From: a virus
Length of the DNA stretch: 27,271 nucleotides
Virus record (IMG/VR): IMGVR_UViG_3300008218_000038
Span: 1-27,271 of that record
Direction: 5' to 3' (one strand)
Part shown: positions 3,848 through 12,525 of the stretch, piece after piece
Layout of the letters: every line of letters starts with the position of its first letter
Position numbering within the stretch: position 1 is the stretch's first letter
The notes under the pieces: generated by a model
Seen by the model: only the letters and a program-made list of their open reading frames with translations
Databases searched by the model: none
What the model was told of the DNA's origin: nothing
Translations under genes and position numbers: made by a program

Positions 3848-5619
3848 CCAAGGCGGAGTTTTGGAACAGATGCCGCCATGACAGGCGGTTCTTTTTCAAG
3901 AAGTGTATCCGCATCCGCGTTCAGCTCGAAGACGGTTCGTATCGCATGATGCCGTTTATACCCAACCCAGAGCAGAAACTGGTCATTGATTGGATGGAAG
4001 AGCAGGAGCGCCAGCAGCTGCCCATCAGGTTCATTATCCTCAAGGCGCGGCAGCTGGGCATGACAACGCTCGCGATGGCCATCTGGTTTCACTTGTGTGT
4101 GTTCAGAGACCTTATCCGTTGTCAGGTGGTGGGTCACCGCCAAGAAGACACTCGGAAGATCTCCGAAATGCCGTTGCTGATGAACAGCAACCTGCCAGAA
4201 CCCATCAAGGAGCGGTGCGCGGCTAAAAAGGTGAGGCTCAACCTGTACTGGGAGAACGGCAGTTGGCTTGAGCTGACAACGCAGGGCGGTGAAGAGGGTG
4301 GCCGTGGCGCTACGCCTACGGCTGTTCACGCTACTGAGTTGTCGTCTTGGGACATTTTGCGTGTACAGTCCGAAGCAGAGAAGGTGCTACAGGGTTACTT
4401 CAGCCCCGTCAATATCGTGGCCGGCACCTATTTGGGGTGCGAGTCTACCGCCGGAATGGCCGCGGGCTCTATGTATGATCGCTTCATCGACACCCACACA
4501 GGTCCGCCCGGGTTGTGGAAGAGCTTCTTTTTCTCGTGGCAAAACGTTCCCAAGTACTGCCTCAAGAGCACCCACGAGCAGCAAGAAGTGGATGCGCTGA
4601 TGAAGGTGCACTACAAAAAGGGTAACGTGGCCGCCGCTAAAAAGATTGCCGACAAGCTGGGTTACACGCAGATATGGTTTGAGCGCGCTATTCAATACGA
4701 TCTATTAGTGGGTGAGGTGCTCTGGGCCATGGCCAAGGTGCGGGAGATGAAGGGCGATCTACGCCGCTTCGACCAAGAGTTCCCGCTATCATGGCAGGAT
4801 GCGTTTGTCGCCGGCGGGCGCCCGGTGTTTGACCAAAACACCGTCAGCTGCTGGGACAAAACAGAGCCGCCTGAGACCACGATAATGGGATCGCACCTGG
4901 AGCAAAAAGGCACCAACATATCACTCCACCCCGTGGGCTCAGACTGGACAATCTATATTCCACCCAGAGACCACCACGAGTATGTGGTAGGCGTTGACTG
5001 CGCCTCCGGTGTTCAGGACGGTGACTACTCCACAGCGGTGGTGTTTGACCGTCACACAAGAGAGGTTGTGGCCCAGATGTACGCCAAACTGCCACCAGAC
5101 CAAACGGCAGACCAGGCGGTGTTGGCGGCAAAGTGGTACAACTCGGCATACCTTATCCCCGAAATAAACAACCACGGCTATGCGTGTGTAAGTAGAATAC
5201 TTGAGCTGCACTACCCAATGCACAGAAGACACCCCAACCGCGAGCTCTCGCCGCAGACGCCCTGGAGTGAGGCGTTCGGGTTCATGACAACGCGCTCAAC
5301 GCGGCAGATGATTATTGACGTGTTGGCTCAAGCCGTAAGAGAAGACTCCATTACAGTATGGAGCAAAGAACTGATAACCGAGATGCGCACCTTTGTATAC
5401 GATGCGCGCGGCAGAGCGGACCACATGAGCGGCCGCCACTCAGACGCCATCATCGCAACATGTCTTTGTTTGTACGCCGATGCGATCAAGGCGCCGCCAC
5501 ACCCACTACACCACGAGATAGAAGAAACGGACTACGCATCTGAGCTGGACCGGTGGCGCGCTGGCCGCAGGAGCGGCAAAAGCGACAAGGGCCATCCACG
5601 CCTTGGGACGTTCGCATGA
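3844..5619 (+). CDS. terL: Terminase large subunit (DNA-packaging ATPase and nuclease)
   Basis: A 591-residue motor that pumps DNA into the prohead through the portal and cuts concatemers. The ATPase half shows a Walker A-type loop KARQLGMTT (67-75) and a Walker B/catalytic Glu region VHATE (161-165). The RNase H-fold nuclease half shows VVGVDCASG with Asp385, PEINNHG around Glu440, and HSDAIIA with Asp534. Length and motif order are normal for TerL. The start is TTG, chosen from the 4-nt overlap with the upstream gene. Residues SMYDRFI (209-215) are coded by the 23-bp stretch also present at 1625-1647 in the leftward operon. Confidence 0.93.
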   Translation: MTKAEFWNRCRHDRRFFFKKCIRIRVQLEDGSYRMMPFIPNPEQKLVIDWMEEQERQQLPIRFIILKARQLGMTTLAMAIWFHLCVFRDLIRCQVVGHRQEDTRKISEMPLLMNSNLPEPIKERCAAKKVRLNLYWENGSWLELTTQGGEEGGRGATPTAVHATELSSWDILRVQSEAEKVLQGYFSPVNIVAGTYLGCESTAGMAAGSMYDRFIDTHTGPPGLWKSFFFSWQNVPKYCLKSTHEQQEVDALMKVHYKKGNVAAAKKIADKLGYTQIWFERAIQYDLLVGEVLWAMAKVREMKGDLRRFDQEFPLSWQDAFVAGGRPVFDQNTVSCWDKTEPPETTIMGSHLEQKGTNISLHPVGSDWTIYIPPRDHHEYVVGVDCASGVQDGDYSTAVVFDRHTREVVAQMYAKLPPDQTADQAVLAAKWYNSAYLIPEINNHGYACVSRILELHYPMHRRHPNRELSPQTPWSEAFGFMTTRSTRQMIIDVLAQAVREDSITVWSKELITEMRTFVYDARGRADHMSGRHSDAIIATCLCLYADAIKAPPHPLHHEIEETDYASELDRWRAGRRSGKSDKGHPRLGTFA

Positions 5620-5816
5620 CCGCAGTGTGGGTGGCTATCGGTTGTCTTACCTTTCTATTTGGGTGGCTGTTGGGTTATGTTATGCGAGTGCAGGAGCGCT
5701 TGGACAGGGTTTTGATTGAGCGTGCAGAGCACATGCAGAAGCGGGTCCAGCAGTGGGCTGCGTATAAATCAACCGGGAACCGCAAGCAGTTTGAGCAAGC
5801 AATGAGGAGGCGCTAA
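5616..5816 (+). CDS. Small single-pass membrane protein
   Basis: A 66-residue protein. An N-terminal hydrophobic segment (VWVAIGCLTFLFGWLLGYVM) is followed by a highly charged helical tail with RVQERLDRVLIERAEHMQKR. ATG 5616 overlaps the terL stop by 4 nt (ATGA); this start is preferred over an in-frame start at 5553 inside terL. It also overlaps the next gene by 1 nt. Topology fits a small inner-membrane protein with a cytoplasmic coiled tail. A lysis or DNA-ejection role is possible, but no family is recognised. Confidence 0.65.
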   Translation: MTAVWVAIGCLTFLFGWLLGYVMRVQERLDRVLIERAEHMQKRVQQWAAYKSTGNRKQFEQAMRRR

Positions 5817-6190
5817 TGCCAGGTTTTGGGAACGTATCGTTGATGCCGAGCGCGCAACCGCGAGGTTTGCAGGGCCTGGTTCAGGCCCCCATGTTGAGCG
5901 GTCCCGCGGGGGCGGGGCAGGGGCTTCAGGGGATGGCAACAGGTGGAATGCTTGGGGCACAGGGGTTGGCCCAGCCGACGCCACCCGGTCTTCCCGACCT
6001 TGGCGCGTCCGCTTTGTCGCCCAACGTTGGCATGATGCTTGGTCAGTTGATTGCAAACAGCCTGAACCCGTTTCTCCTGAACGCGCTTAGGCCTGAAGAT
6101 CCGGGGCCGCCGATGCCGCCGAGACAACCCCAGCCTCCGCAGCCAAGGCAGTTTTTGACCCCGACAAACTTTATGGGCGGGGGTCGCTAA
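5816..6190 (+). CDS. Gly/Pro-rich hypothetical protein, 124 residues
   Basis: The first half is rich in Gly, Leu, Met and Gln. It is followed by one likely helix (NVGMMLGQLIANSLNPFLLN) and then a proline tract (PPMPPRQPQPPQPRQF). It starts in a TAATG overlap with the upstream gene, and the next gene begins on the base after its stop. The disordered composition and position between terL and portal suggest a minor virion or portal-associated protein, but no family is recognised. Confidence 0.65.
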   Translation: MPGFGNVSLMPSAQPRGLQGLVQAPMLSGPAGAGQGLQGMATGGMLGAQGLAQPTPPGLPDLGASALSPNVGMMLGQLIANSLNPFLLNALRPEDPGPPMPPRQPQPPQPRQFLTPTNFMGGGR

Positions 6191-6541
6191 ATGGATCCTT
6201 TTTCACTTATGGCACTAGCTGCCGTTCTTGGCGTTGCCGGCCCCGCTATCGCAGCTGGGCTTCAGGAGCCGCCAAAGTACCCAACGTATCCAGAGCAGGA
6301 GCCCGTTGAGGCCCCTCGCCAGTGGGCGCGGCCCTCTCAGATGGCAACCGCGGCCGGGTTGGCGATGATGCAGCCCCAAGAGGATCGGCAAATGCTGCCC
6401 TACCCCGACCTGTCTCAGCCGCCGCCGATGCCCACGCCGCCAGAGCAGCGACAACCCTCGCTGTACCCGCAGCAACAAGGCGCTGGCATGGTTCAGCCAG
6501 AGCAGGTCTTTGGTTCGCTGTACCCGGGTATGGGCGCTTGA
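6191..6541 (+). CDS. Proline-rich hypothetical protein, 116 residues
   Basis: A hydrophobic N-terminus (SLMALAAVLGVAGPAIAAGL) resembles a signal or membrane segment. A long Pro/Gln/Glu-rich region follows (for example QPPPMPTPPEQRQPSLYPQQ). It ends PEQVFGSLYPGMGA, and the PEQVFG motif recurs in the disordered C-terminus of the portal protein (PPEQVFGPGEGMP). The start follows the previous stop directly. Function unknown; probably a minor structural protein. Confidence 0.6.
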   Translation: MDPFSLMALAAVLGVAGPAIAAGLQEPPKYPTYPEQEPVEAPRQWARPSQMATAAGLAMMQPQEDRQMLPYPDLSQPPPMPTPPEQRQPSLYPQQQGAGMVQPEQVFGSLYPGMGA

Positions 6542-6542
6542 C

Positions 6543-6797
6543 ATGGCGTTTGATTTCATGCCCGCGGACGAAGAGCGCTCGGAGCGCAGGCCGCAGGGGT
6601 TGTTAGACCTTGCGTTTGACCCTGAGTTTTTGCGCAACCTCTCGGCAACCCAGATGCAGTACGGGATCACTTCAACCGCCAAGCCACCACAACCACCTGG
6701 AAGTTTTCGCCCGGACGTGGCACTCAACAGGCTAAAGCACACAGACATACTGCCGCCAGGTCTTCTTGCGGCGCTCACAAGAAGGGGAGAAGTGTAG
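6543..6797 (+). CDS. Hypothetical protein, 84 residues, upstream of portal
   Basis: ATG 6543 is chosen because it lies right after the preceding stop (6541); an in-frame start at 6510 would add 11 residues overlapping that gene. The product is MAFDFMPADEERSERRPQGL, then LDLAFDPEFLRNLSATQMQY and a Pro-containing tail. It is soluble, with no recognised motif. The portal ATG follows its stop directly. Perhaps a small head-assembly factor, from position only. Confidence 0.6.
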   Translation: MAFDFMPADEERSERRPQGLLDLAFDPEFLRNLSATQMQYGITSTAKPPQPPGSFRPDVALNRLKHTDILPPGLLAALTRRGEV

Positions 6798-9053
6798 ATG
6801 CGGGGCCAGTCGCCAATACGGCAGCAGTATGCAAAAAAAGATCAACAGAAAAAGCAACACGTAGCGACCACCGACGAGCAAGACCTTCTCTCATATGTCG
6901 AGCAGCAGTTTGGTGCGTGTGAGTCGTACAAAAAAGGCCGCGTTGCAGACTCGTGGGTCCATCTGGCAATGTATATGGGCAAACAGTGGGTCAAGTGGAA
7001 CGACACCGCGGGCCGGGTAGAAGAGATAGCCCGGGAAGACTGGCAGGTTCATCTTGTTTTGAACTACATCCGCCCAGTCATCCAGCAGCTGGTTGGAAAG
7101 ACCACCGAAAACCGGCCCACCGTAATCGTGTTGCCTGCGACCGATGACTCTGACGATAGAGACAAAGCGCGCGCGTGTGAGAAGCTTATAAGCAGCCACT
7201 TGTGGCACAGGCTGCGCATGCAGCTGAAGATACAAGAGTTTTCGCGGCTCATCTTTCAGACAGGGCTCGGCGTGTTCAAGGTGTCTTGGGATCCAGAGGC
7301 CGGCGACGACTACGAGATGGAGCTGCCGTTGTCTGAAGAGCAGCAAAAGACGGTTGAGGGTTTTGAGCGGTATGACATCGACCCTGGCATTGAGCCAGAG
7401 ATCCAGTCTGGCAAGACGGGTGCCCCGGTTGTCGATGTGCTCTCGGTGTTCGAGGTGGGCTGGGATCCAGGCGCCACAAGCATGGACACCAGCCGGTGGG
7501 CCTATCACGTCAACGCGATGCACATAGACGACGTGCGTGAGCGATGGAAAAAGGGTAAACACGTCAACCCCAACACTGCTTTTGACAATGACATGTTGTC
7601 ACTGCGCGTGCTTCGCTCTGCCACCCACCAGCGTGGCGACAAAAACACCCTCATGTCAGATCGTGTCAAGGTTATAGAGTACTTTGAGAAACCATCGCCC
7701 AGATACCCCAAAGGGCTATACGCGGTGGTTGCTGGCGGTGTTGTGCTGGAGTCCCAAAAAGAGCTGCCGCTGGGCGAGTTGCCTTTTGTTGTTGCGCGCC
7801 ACCTGCCGGTACATGGTCGGGTGGACGGTGACGGCGCCATTCAAGACTTGATTGCACCGCAGGAAGAGGTTAACAAAAAGTGCAGCTCGCGGATTGAAAA
7901 CGCCAACCAGATGCTCAACCAGAAGTGGTTGGTGGTCAAGGGTTCGCTGGTCAACGGTGAGATAACGGACCAGCCCGGTGAGATCATAGAGTACGACGCT
8001 CAGTATCCACCTCCGCGGCCAATATCGCCCCCGGCCATGCCGTCTGAGGTTGGCAGGCTTCAAGACGAGATGCTTGTCCACATGAGAAACATCTCAGGCG
8101 TGAACGAAGTCCAGCAGGGATCTGTTCCCGCCGGCATCAGCGGCCGCGCCATCGGCATGATGGCAGACGCACAAGCCACGGTGCTCGGGCCAACCGTTCG
8201 CGAGATAGAGGTGGCCCTTGAGGACGTATGCTCAAGACTGCTGCGCTACTGGCGAGACAACATGCCAATGCCCGTCACGATACGAGCGCTCGGCCAAGAG
8301 GCTGCGCCAGAGATCATGACCTTTTATGCGACCGACATCCGCTCTACAGATGTCGTCATTCGGCCCAACAGCCTGCTCCCAAAACAGCCCTCATACCGCA
8401 GAGAGCAGGTAATGATGGCGTTTACGCAGGGGATATTTGGCGACCCAAGCAGCCCTGAGTCGCAGATGAAAGTACGAAAGATGCTTGAATGGGGCGAGCT
8501 CGACGACCTGTTTGGCGACAACAGCAGGGACCGGATCTACGCACGAGAGATGCTGCGCCTTATCAGCGGTGGTGGCCAGGTTAACCCGGAACCATGGGAA
8601 GACCACGTTACAATTATCGATGAGTTTCACGACATGATGACGTCTGTGACGTACCGGTTGCTGGCGCAGCCTGTTCAGGACGAGGTCAAACGGAACTTCG
8701 CGTGGCACTACTACTACCAGTCACAGTTGCAGCAGGGCATCCCATGGTGGGAGATGCCGCAAAGCAACGGCTGGCCGCCCTCACAACAGCAACAGCAACA
8801 GCAGCAACCGTTTGCGCCAGAACCCGTGCCACCCGAGCAGGTGTTTGGGCCAGGGGAAGGAATGCCACCCGAAGGAATGCCGCCCGAGGGGGTGCCGCCC
8901 GAGCAGGGTCCCGGCATGGGCGACATACAAGCAATGCTCCAACAGATGACCGGCGGCGCCAGCGCCCCGTATGGCGGGCCACCCGAAATGAACGCCTCTG
9001 TTCATGGTCCCGGCGTACCGGCGGCAGAGCTTGGCGGGTTGTTCGGAGAATAA
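6798..9053 (+). CDS. Portal protein
   Basis: A 751-residue portal, the dodecameric ring at one capsid vertex through which TerL packages DNA. It resembles P22-type podovirus portals in length and motifs: VHLVLNYIRPVIQQLVGKTT (about 84-103), a helical wing with ACEKLISSHLWHRL, the core segment PQEEVNKKCSSRIENANQ, and GISGRAIGMMADAQATVLGP followed by a long helix. The last ~100 residues are low-complexity, with an eight-to-nine-Gln run, MPPEG-type repeats and PEQVFG, followed by MNASVHGPGVPAAELGGLFG. A Rho-independent terminator follows the gene. Confidence 0.88.
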   Translation: MRGQSPIRQQYAKKDQQKKQHVATTDEQDLLSYVEQQFGACESYKKGRVADSWVHLAMYMGKQWVKWNDTAGRVEEIAREDWQVHLVLNYIRPVIQQLVGKTTENRPTVIVLPATDDSDDRDKARACEKLISSHLWHRLRMQLKIQEFSRLIFQTGLGVFKVSWDPEAGDDYEMELPLSEEQQKTVEGFERYDIDPGIEPEIQSGKTGAPVVDVLSVFEVGWDPGATSMDTSRWAYHVNAMHIDDVRERWKKGKHVNPNTAFDNDMLSLRVLRSATHQRGDKNTLMSDRVKVIEYFEKPSPRYPKGLYAVVAGGVVLESQKELPLGELPFVVARHLPVHGRVDGDGAIQDLIAPQEEVNKKCSSRIENANQMLNQKWLVVKGSLVNGEITDQPGEIIEYDAQYPPPRPISPPAMPSEVGRLQDEMLVHMRNISGVNEVQQGSVPAGISGRAIGMMADAQATVLGPTVREIEVALEDVCSRLLRYWRDNMPMPVTIRALGQEAAPEIMTFYATDIRSTDVVIRPNSLLPKQPSYRREQVMMAFTQGIFGDPSSPESQMKVRKMLEWGELDDLFGDNSRDRIYAREMLRLISGGGQVNPEPWEDHVTIIDEFHDMMTSVTYRLLAQPVQDEVKRNFAWHYYYQSQLQQGIPWWEMPQSNGWPPSQQQQQQQQPFAPEPVPPEQVFGPGEGMPPEGMPPEGVPPEQGPGMGDIQAMLQQMTGGASAPYGGPPEMNASVHGPGVPAAELGGLFGE

Positions 9054-9121
9054 ACCTGTGTTACGTTGGTTGTGCTAAACCCGTCCACGAGCCGGGAGCC
9101 ATGCCCTTGTTTGTGGATTTT

Positions 9122-9162
9122 GCCCCAGTGCGCATCCCCTGTGAACGCGCTGGGGCTTTTTT
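9122..9162 (+). terminator. Rho-independent terminator after portal
   Basis: An 11-bp stem: arm 9122-9132 (GCCCCAGTGCG) pairs with 9146-9156 (CGCGCTGGGGC) with one G-U pair. The loop is 13 nt and six T residues follow at 9157-9162. It separates the packaging genes from the scaffold/coat unit. Confidence 0.85.
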
Positions 9163-9167
9163 CATAC

Positions 9168-9197
9168 TTGCGAACATAAATAACAATGGTTTATGCT
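9168..9197 (+). promoter_or_regulatory. Candidate sigma70-type promoter for scaffold and coat genes
   Basis: TTGCGA (9168-9173) and TATGCT (9192-9197) are 18 nt apart, each matching consensus at four of six positions, in an AT-rich patch directly after a terminator and ahead of the scaffold gene. A small hairpin (AGCCC 9220-9224, GGGCT 9232-9236) lies close to the ribosome-binding GGGG before ATG 9246. Confidence 0.45.
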
Positions 9198-9245
9198 TTG
9201 TTCATCCTTCGAGTCGGCTAGCCCACGACACGGGCTGGGGGATTT

Positions 9246-9953
9246 ATGACTACGACAACAGATAATGTTGCCATGGGCGAGACGGGTGTAGAGCCCGGCG
9301 CAGGTTCGCCACCTGTTGATGCTGGTGAAGGCGCAACAGCCACCGAGGGCGGCACCTCGGGCGACGGAGCTGGTGATGAGAAGTTTGTGCCGTATGCGAG
9401 GTTCAAAGAAGTTATTGATCAGCGCAATACGGACAGAGAAGAATTGTTACGTGTCAAAGCGGATCAAGATCAGCTCCTGACCTGGGTTCACCAAAAGGTG
9501 GTTCCGGCGATGGACAAATTGGAAAGCGGCGGCGGTAATGTGGCAGCTGAGGAAGAGTATGTCGATCCAATGGAGCGGCAGGTTCAGGCTCAGGCGGATG
9601 AGATAAAGCAGCTTCGCGCGGAGATCCAAAAGGACCGCCAGAGTTCCCACACCAAGGAATTCACCAAGCGAATTGAGGTACTGTGCGACAAACACAGCCT
9701 CGCATCGCCGGCGGAAATTGTGGACGCATACCTCAAAAACGGAAGGTCAAACTTCGACTTTGAGGCAGCGGCAAAGGTTTCGCACGAGAAGAACCTTCGC
9801 AAGATGGACGCCCACTATAAAAAACGGGGCGAAACAGCGAAGGCCAAGAAGTTGATGTCATCCACCCCAGCGTCACTTGCCGCCGAGAGTAAGCCGAAGA
9901 CCATGAAAGATGCCCGCGAAATGGCACGAGCGTTCTTCCGAAATCAACAGTAA
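9246..9953 (+). CDS. Capsid scaffolding protein
   Basis: A 235-residue protein encoded just before the coat gene, the usual scaffold position. The N-terminus is acidic, Gly/Ala/Thr-rich and probably disordered (1-45). The middle is a likely coiled coil (FKEVIDQRNTDREELLRVKA and MERQVQAQADEIKQLRAEIQ). The C-terminus is basic and helical (KDAREMARAFFRNQQ), as in scaffolds that bind coat through a basic C-terminal helix. It would template prohead assembly and leave the mature capsid. ATG 9246 has GGGGG 4 nt upstream. Confidence 0.8.
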   Translation: MTTTTDNVAMGETGVEPGAGSPPVDAGEGATATEGGTSGDGAGDEKFVPYARFKEVIDQRNTDREELLRVKADQDQLLTWVHQKVVPAMDKLESGGGNVAAEEEYVDPMERQVQAQADEIKQLRAEIQKDRQSSHTKEFTKRIEVLCDKHSLASPAEIVDAYLKNGRSNFDFEAAAKVSHEKNLRKMDAHYKKRGETAKAKKLMSSTPASLAAESKPKTMKDAREMARAFFRNQQ

Positions 9954-10001
9954 CACCGCCGGAGGCACGAGCTTTCCGGTTAACCTGATTGGAGAACTTG
10001 T

Positions 10002-11294
10002 ATGCCTACAACAACTGACGGCACTGGTGGCAGTACCGGTGACTTTTCGGCGGCCCTAAAGGAATTTTACGGTCCCGGACTTATTGGATCCCTGAACAAG
10101 GATATCGCTTATTTTGACGCCTTGAGTGAGGCCGGAGCCGAGGTTGAACTTGGCGGCCGCGGTCTCATCTGGCCTGTGCACACCAAATGGTCTGGTGGTG
10201 TTGGTGCGATTGGCGAAAACGCCACGCTGCCTACCGCTGGAACGCAGACCCGTACCCGGGCCACTGCCAACGCCAAAGAGATTTACGGTCGCATCGAGCT
10301 GACCCGAAAGGTCATGGCGTCGAGCAAAACCAGCAAGATGGCGTTCGTTGACGCGCTTGATTCAGAGATGGACGCGCTTGAGTCCGAGCTGAAGAAGCAA
10401 CTCAACCGACAGCTCCTGGGCAACAACGCGGTTGTCGGCTCAGGCGGAAGCGAGCCCAACACCGGTATTTTGACGAAGATCACAACGGGTGCCGGCTCCG
10501 GCACTGCTCACACGGTTGACACGACCCATCAGCTGCACAGCGGCATGAAGCTCCGTATTGGTGTTGCGGGTGATATTCCAACGCACGCCGGCTCTGTTGT
10601 CACCGCGGTGATTGATAGCGTTGACTCAAGGACGGGGATTACTCTTACGAGCTCAACCGCGACCGTGACCGGCGACTTGGTGACCGTTGGCGACGACGAC
10701 TTTACCTCGTTCACGCACGAGTTGTTTGGGCTTGACCACCTTATTGAAGAAGACGACGACGACCTGTTTGAAATTGACGTAAGCGCAACCGGCTCCAGCT
10801 GGAAGGCACATGTTGATGACAACGGGGGCACCAACCGCTCGCTCAGTCACGAGCGCATGGATGCCATGTTTGACGGCGTGTATGAGCGCGGCGGGCAGCG
10901 ACCTAACTTTGTCATTGGCCACAACAGCTTCGCACGCGAAGTCAAAAAGCTGATGGAAGGCGACGTGCGCTACGAGCCGCAGACCTATAAGGGCGGTTTC
11001 CAGCGCAACATGTTGGTCTGGAACTCAGGCACCCAGGACGTGGTCATTATGAGCGACCACATGTGTTTGCCGAACCGGGCCTACTTCCTCAACCTTGAGT
11101 TCATTAAGATGGCCTACTTGGACCGTTTTGATTGGCTGGACGAGGACGGTGCGGTGTTGAGCCGCATCAGCAACAAGGCTAACTTTGAGGCTGCTTATGG
11201 CGCCATGCTTGAGCAGATCGTTACCAAGCGAAACGCTCACGGCGTACTCAAAGATATCTCAGTAAACGAGGACACGCTGGTTACTCCTGCGTAG
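10002..11294 (+). CDS. Major capsid protein (HK97 fold)
   Basis: A 430-residue coat protein. It follows the scaffold gene with Shine-Dalgarno GGAG 7 nt before ATG. The N-terminal arm region (FYGPGLIGSLNKDIAYFDAL), the extended-loop-like GRGLIWPVHTKWSGGVGAIG, the long spine-helix-like stretch ALDSEMDALESELKKQLNRQ with LLGNN, and the late NFVIGHNSFAREVKKLMEGD and NRAYFLNLEFIKMAYLDR segments resemble HK97-fold coat proteins of uncultured podophages. Residues about 165-235 (SGMKLRIGVAGDIPTHAGSV onward) look like an inserted beta domain. A terminator follows. Confidence 0.88.
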   Translation: MPTTTDGTGGSTGDFSAALKEFYGPGLIGSLNKDIAYFDALSEAGAEVELGGRGLIWPVHTKWSGGVGAIGENATLPTAGTQTRTRATANAKEIYGRIELTRKVMASSKTSKMAFVDALDSEMDALESELKKQLNRQLLGNNAVVGSGGSEPNTGILTKITTGAGSGTAHTVDTTHQLHSGMKLRIGVAGDIPTHAGSVVTAVIDSVDSRTGITLTSSTATVTGDLVTVGDDDFTSFTHELFGLDHLIEEDDDDLFEIDVSATGSSWKAHVDDNGGTNRSLSHERMDAMFDGVYERGGQRPNFVIGHNSFAREVKKLMEGDVRYEPQTYKGGFQRNMLVWNSGTQDVVIMSDHMCLPNRAYFLNLEFIKMAYLDRFDWLDEDGAVLSRISNKANFEAAYGAMLEQIVTKRNAHGVLKDISVNEDTLVTPA

Positions 11295-11310
11295 CCTCTG
11301 TCTCCTGATG

Positions 11311-11347
11311 CCCCGGGGCCATGACGGCTCCGGGGTGTCTTTCTTTA
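11311..11347 (+). terminator. Rho-independent terminator after major capsid gene
   Basis: A 10-bp stem (CCCCGGGGCC 11311-11320 with GGCTCCGGGG 11326-11335, one G-U pair) with a 5-nt loop. A T-rich tail (TGTCTTTCTTT) follows from 11337. It would limit expression beyond the coat gene. Confidence 0.82.
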
Positions 11348-11393
11348 CTAAGTATCCCCGGTCGCGGGGGGCAAACTGTGGAGTGGTTTACCA

Positions 11394-11990
11394 ATGATTC
11401 AAGACAGAAACATGGGCTACAAGTACAAGATTGACACCGTTGAGGTTGCCAGTTTTTCATCAATGCACGAGACGACAAGCGGCGGCGCTATTACGCCTAT
11501 CCACACCGACGATATTGAGTTTGAAATAATAAACTCTGTCGGGCAGGTTGGCCTGAAGATGGCTGCCACTGAGATCGCCAGGACAGCAATGTACTCACCG
11601 ACACACATTGACTGGGCCAATGATGTGTTCTTTAGGCTTTTGCATGCTAGCGCGTCAACTACCGACACTGACACAATCGAGTGGGTTGTTACCATTGACA
11701 AGGTAGACGCCAATGGCACTTTTTCAAACCCCGCAACGGGAGCGCTGAGCACAGTCGTTCCAGTGGACACCAACGTTGCCGCAGCGAACGCCATTCAGTT
11801 CACACAATGGGGAACGCTTGACGGCGGGACCCTTGCGCCCGATGAAAACGACTTCCTTAGCGTTGATATTGAGCTAGAGGCACTTGATCACGGAGAGGAC
11901 ACGTTTCTCATGGCCTTGCAGATAGCTTACCTGCCCAAGTTCACGGACGGCGCACAGAATAAGCTGACTGACATGCCAACGGACGCTTAG
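11394..11990 (+). CDS. Putative virion protein, 198 residues (decoration/head-fibre candidate)
   Basis: Predicted mostly beta, Thr/Ala/Asp-rich and acidic. It begins MIQDRNMGYKYKIDTVEVAS and includes DDIEFEIINSVGQVGLKMAA and FLSVDIELEALDHGEDTF. GGAG lies 10 nt before ATG 11394; ATG 11412 (MGYKYK) is an alternative. It is the first gene after the coat terminator, a place often taken by capsid decoration or head-fibre proteins. No family is recognised, so the role is inferred from position only. Confidence 0.6.
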   Translation: MIQDRNMGYKYKIDTVEVASFSSMHETTSGGAITPIHTDDIEFEIINSVGQVGLKMAATEIARTAMYSPTHIDWANDVFFRLLHASASTTDTDTIEWVVTIDKVDANGTFSNPATGALSTVVPVDTNVAAANAIQFTQWGTLDGGTLAPDENDFLSVDIELEALDHGEDTFLMALQIAYLPKFTDGAQNKLTDMPTDA

Positions 11991-11991
11991 T

Positions 11992-12525
11992 TTGAACGGG
12001 CCGCGCTTCATTTCTAAGGATCGGTACGACCGGGCAAAGAGGATCCACTGGAAGAACCCCCACACTTCTCGTATCCAACAAATCGTTGGCGACGATAAGC
12101 TGTACGTGGGTTTTGACGAGAAGATCAAAAAGTGGGTCATTGCCAGGCTCTGCAAGCGATACATCGTTGAACAGTGGGGCCGGCGTGAACTCACGTCAGA
12201 AGTGAACGTGCCTGTTATCTGGAAGACATGGGAAGAAGGGGTGAATGGCCGCGCATTGCCGGTCACTCATCCCGATCTCCCGAAATACATCATGAAGTGT
12301 GACCGCTGGCGCCGAGCCAAAGAGCTAGACCAGGGCTGGGCATACAACGACCAGAAGGCTGCGTGGGCACAGCAGGCAAGAAAGCGTGAAAGAAAGGACC
12401 TTGCCAAAGAAATCTGGAGCACCGGCACCTTCCAAAAAATGGCAGACGAGAAGGTGGGCACCGTGTCTGCGGCAGGGCCTGGGCGCGGGAGTTGGAGTTT
12501 TCTGGCTGATACCGGGAGGGCATAA
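11992..12525 (+). CDS. Hypothetical protein, 177 residues
   Basis: TTG start one base after the preceding stop; the ribosome site is weak. The product is basic and Trp-rich, with KLYVGFDEKIKKWVIARLCK near residue 35-55 and a highly charged helix (AAWAQQARKRERKDLAKEIW) later. The C-terminus is Gly-rich. It sits between the putative decoration gene and the adaptor, so it may be a head-completion or minor structural protein. No family recognised. Confidence 0.6.
   Translation: MNGPRFISKDRYDRAKRIHWKNPHTSRIQQIVGDDKLYVGFDEKIKKWVIARLCKRYIVEQWGRRELTSEVNVPVIWKTWEEGVNGRALPVTHPDLPKYIMKCDRWRRAKELDQGWAYNDQKAAWAQQARKRERKDLAKEIWSTGTFQKMADEKVGTVSAAGPGRGSWSFLADTGRA

Noticed and set aside
5553-5615. Longer N-terminus for the small membrane protein
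   Set aside because: It would extend 21 codons into terL and put basic residues before the membrane segment. The ATGA overlap start at 5616 matches the style of neighbouring genes.
6215-6778. Minus-strand frame of 187 codons across the small proline-rich genes
   Set aside because: Runs against the operon, has no ribosome site, and its Arg/Gly/Leu-rich sequence mirrors Pro-rich codons on the other strand.
11356-11369. CCCCG-GTCG-CGGGG hairpin before the 198-residue gene
   Set aside because: A 5-bp stem with no T-run, just after a good terminator. Could be a minor RNA structure but not supported as a feature.
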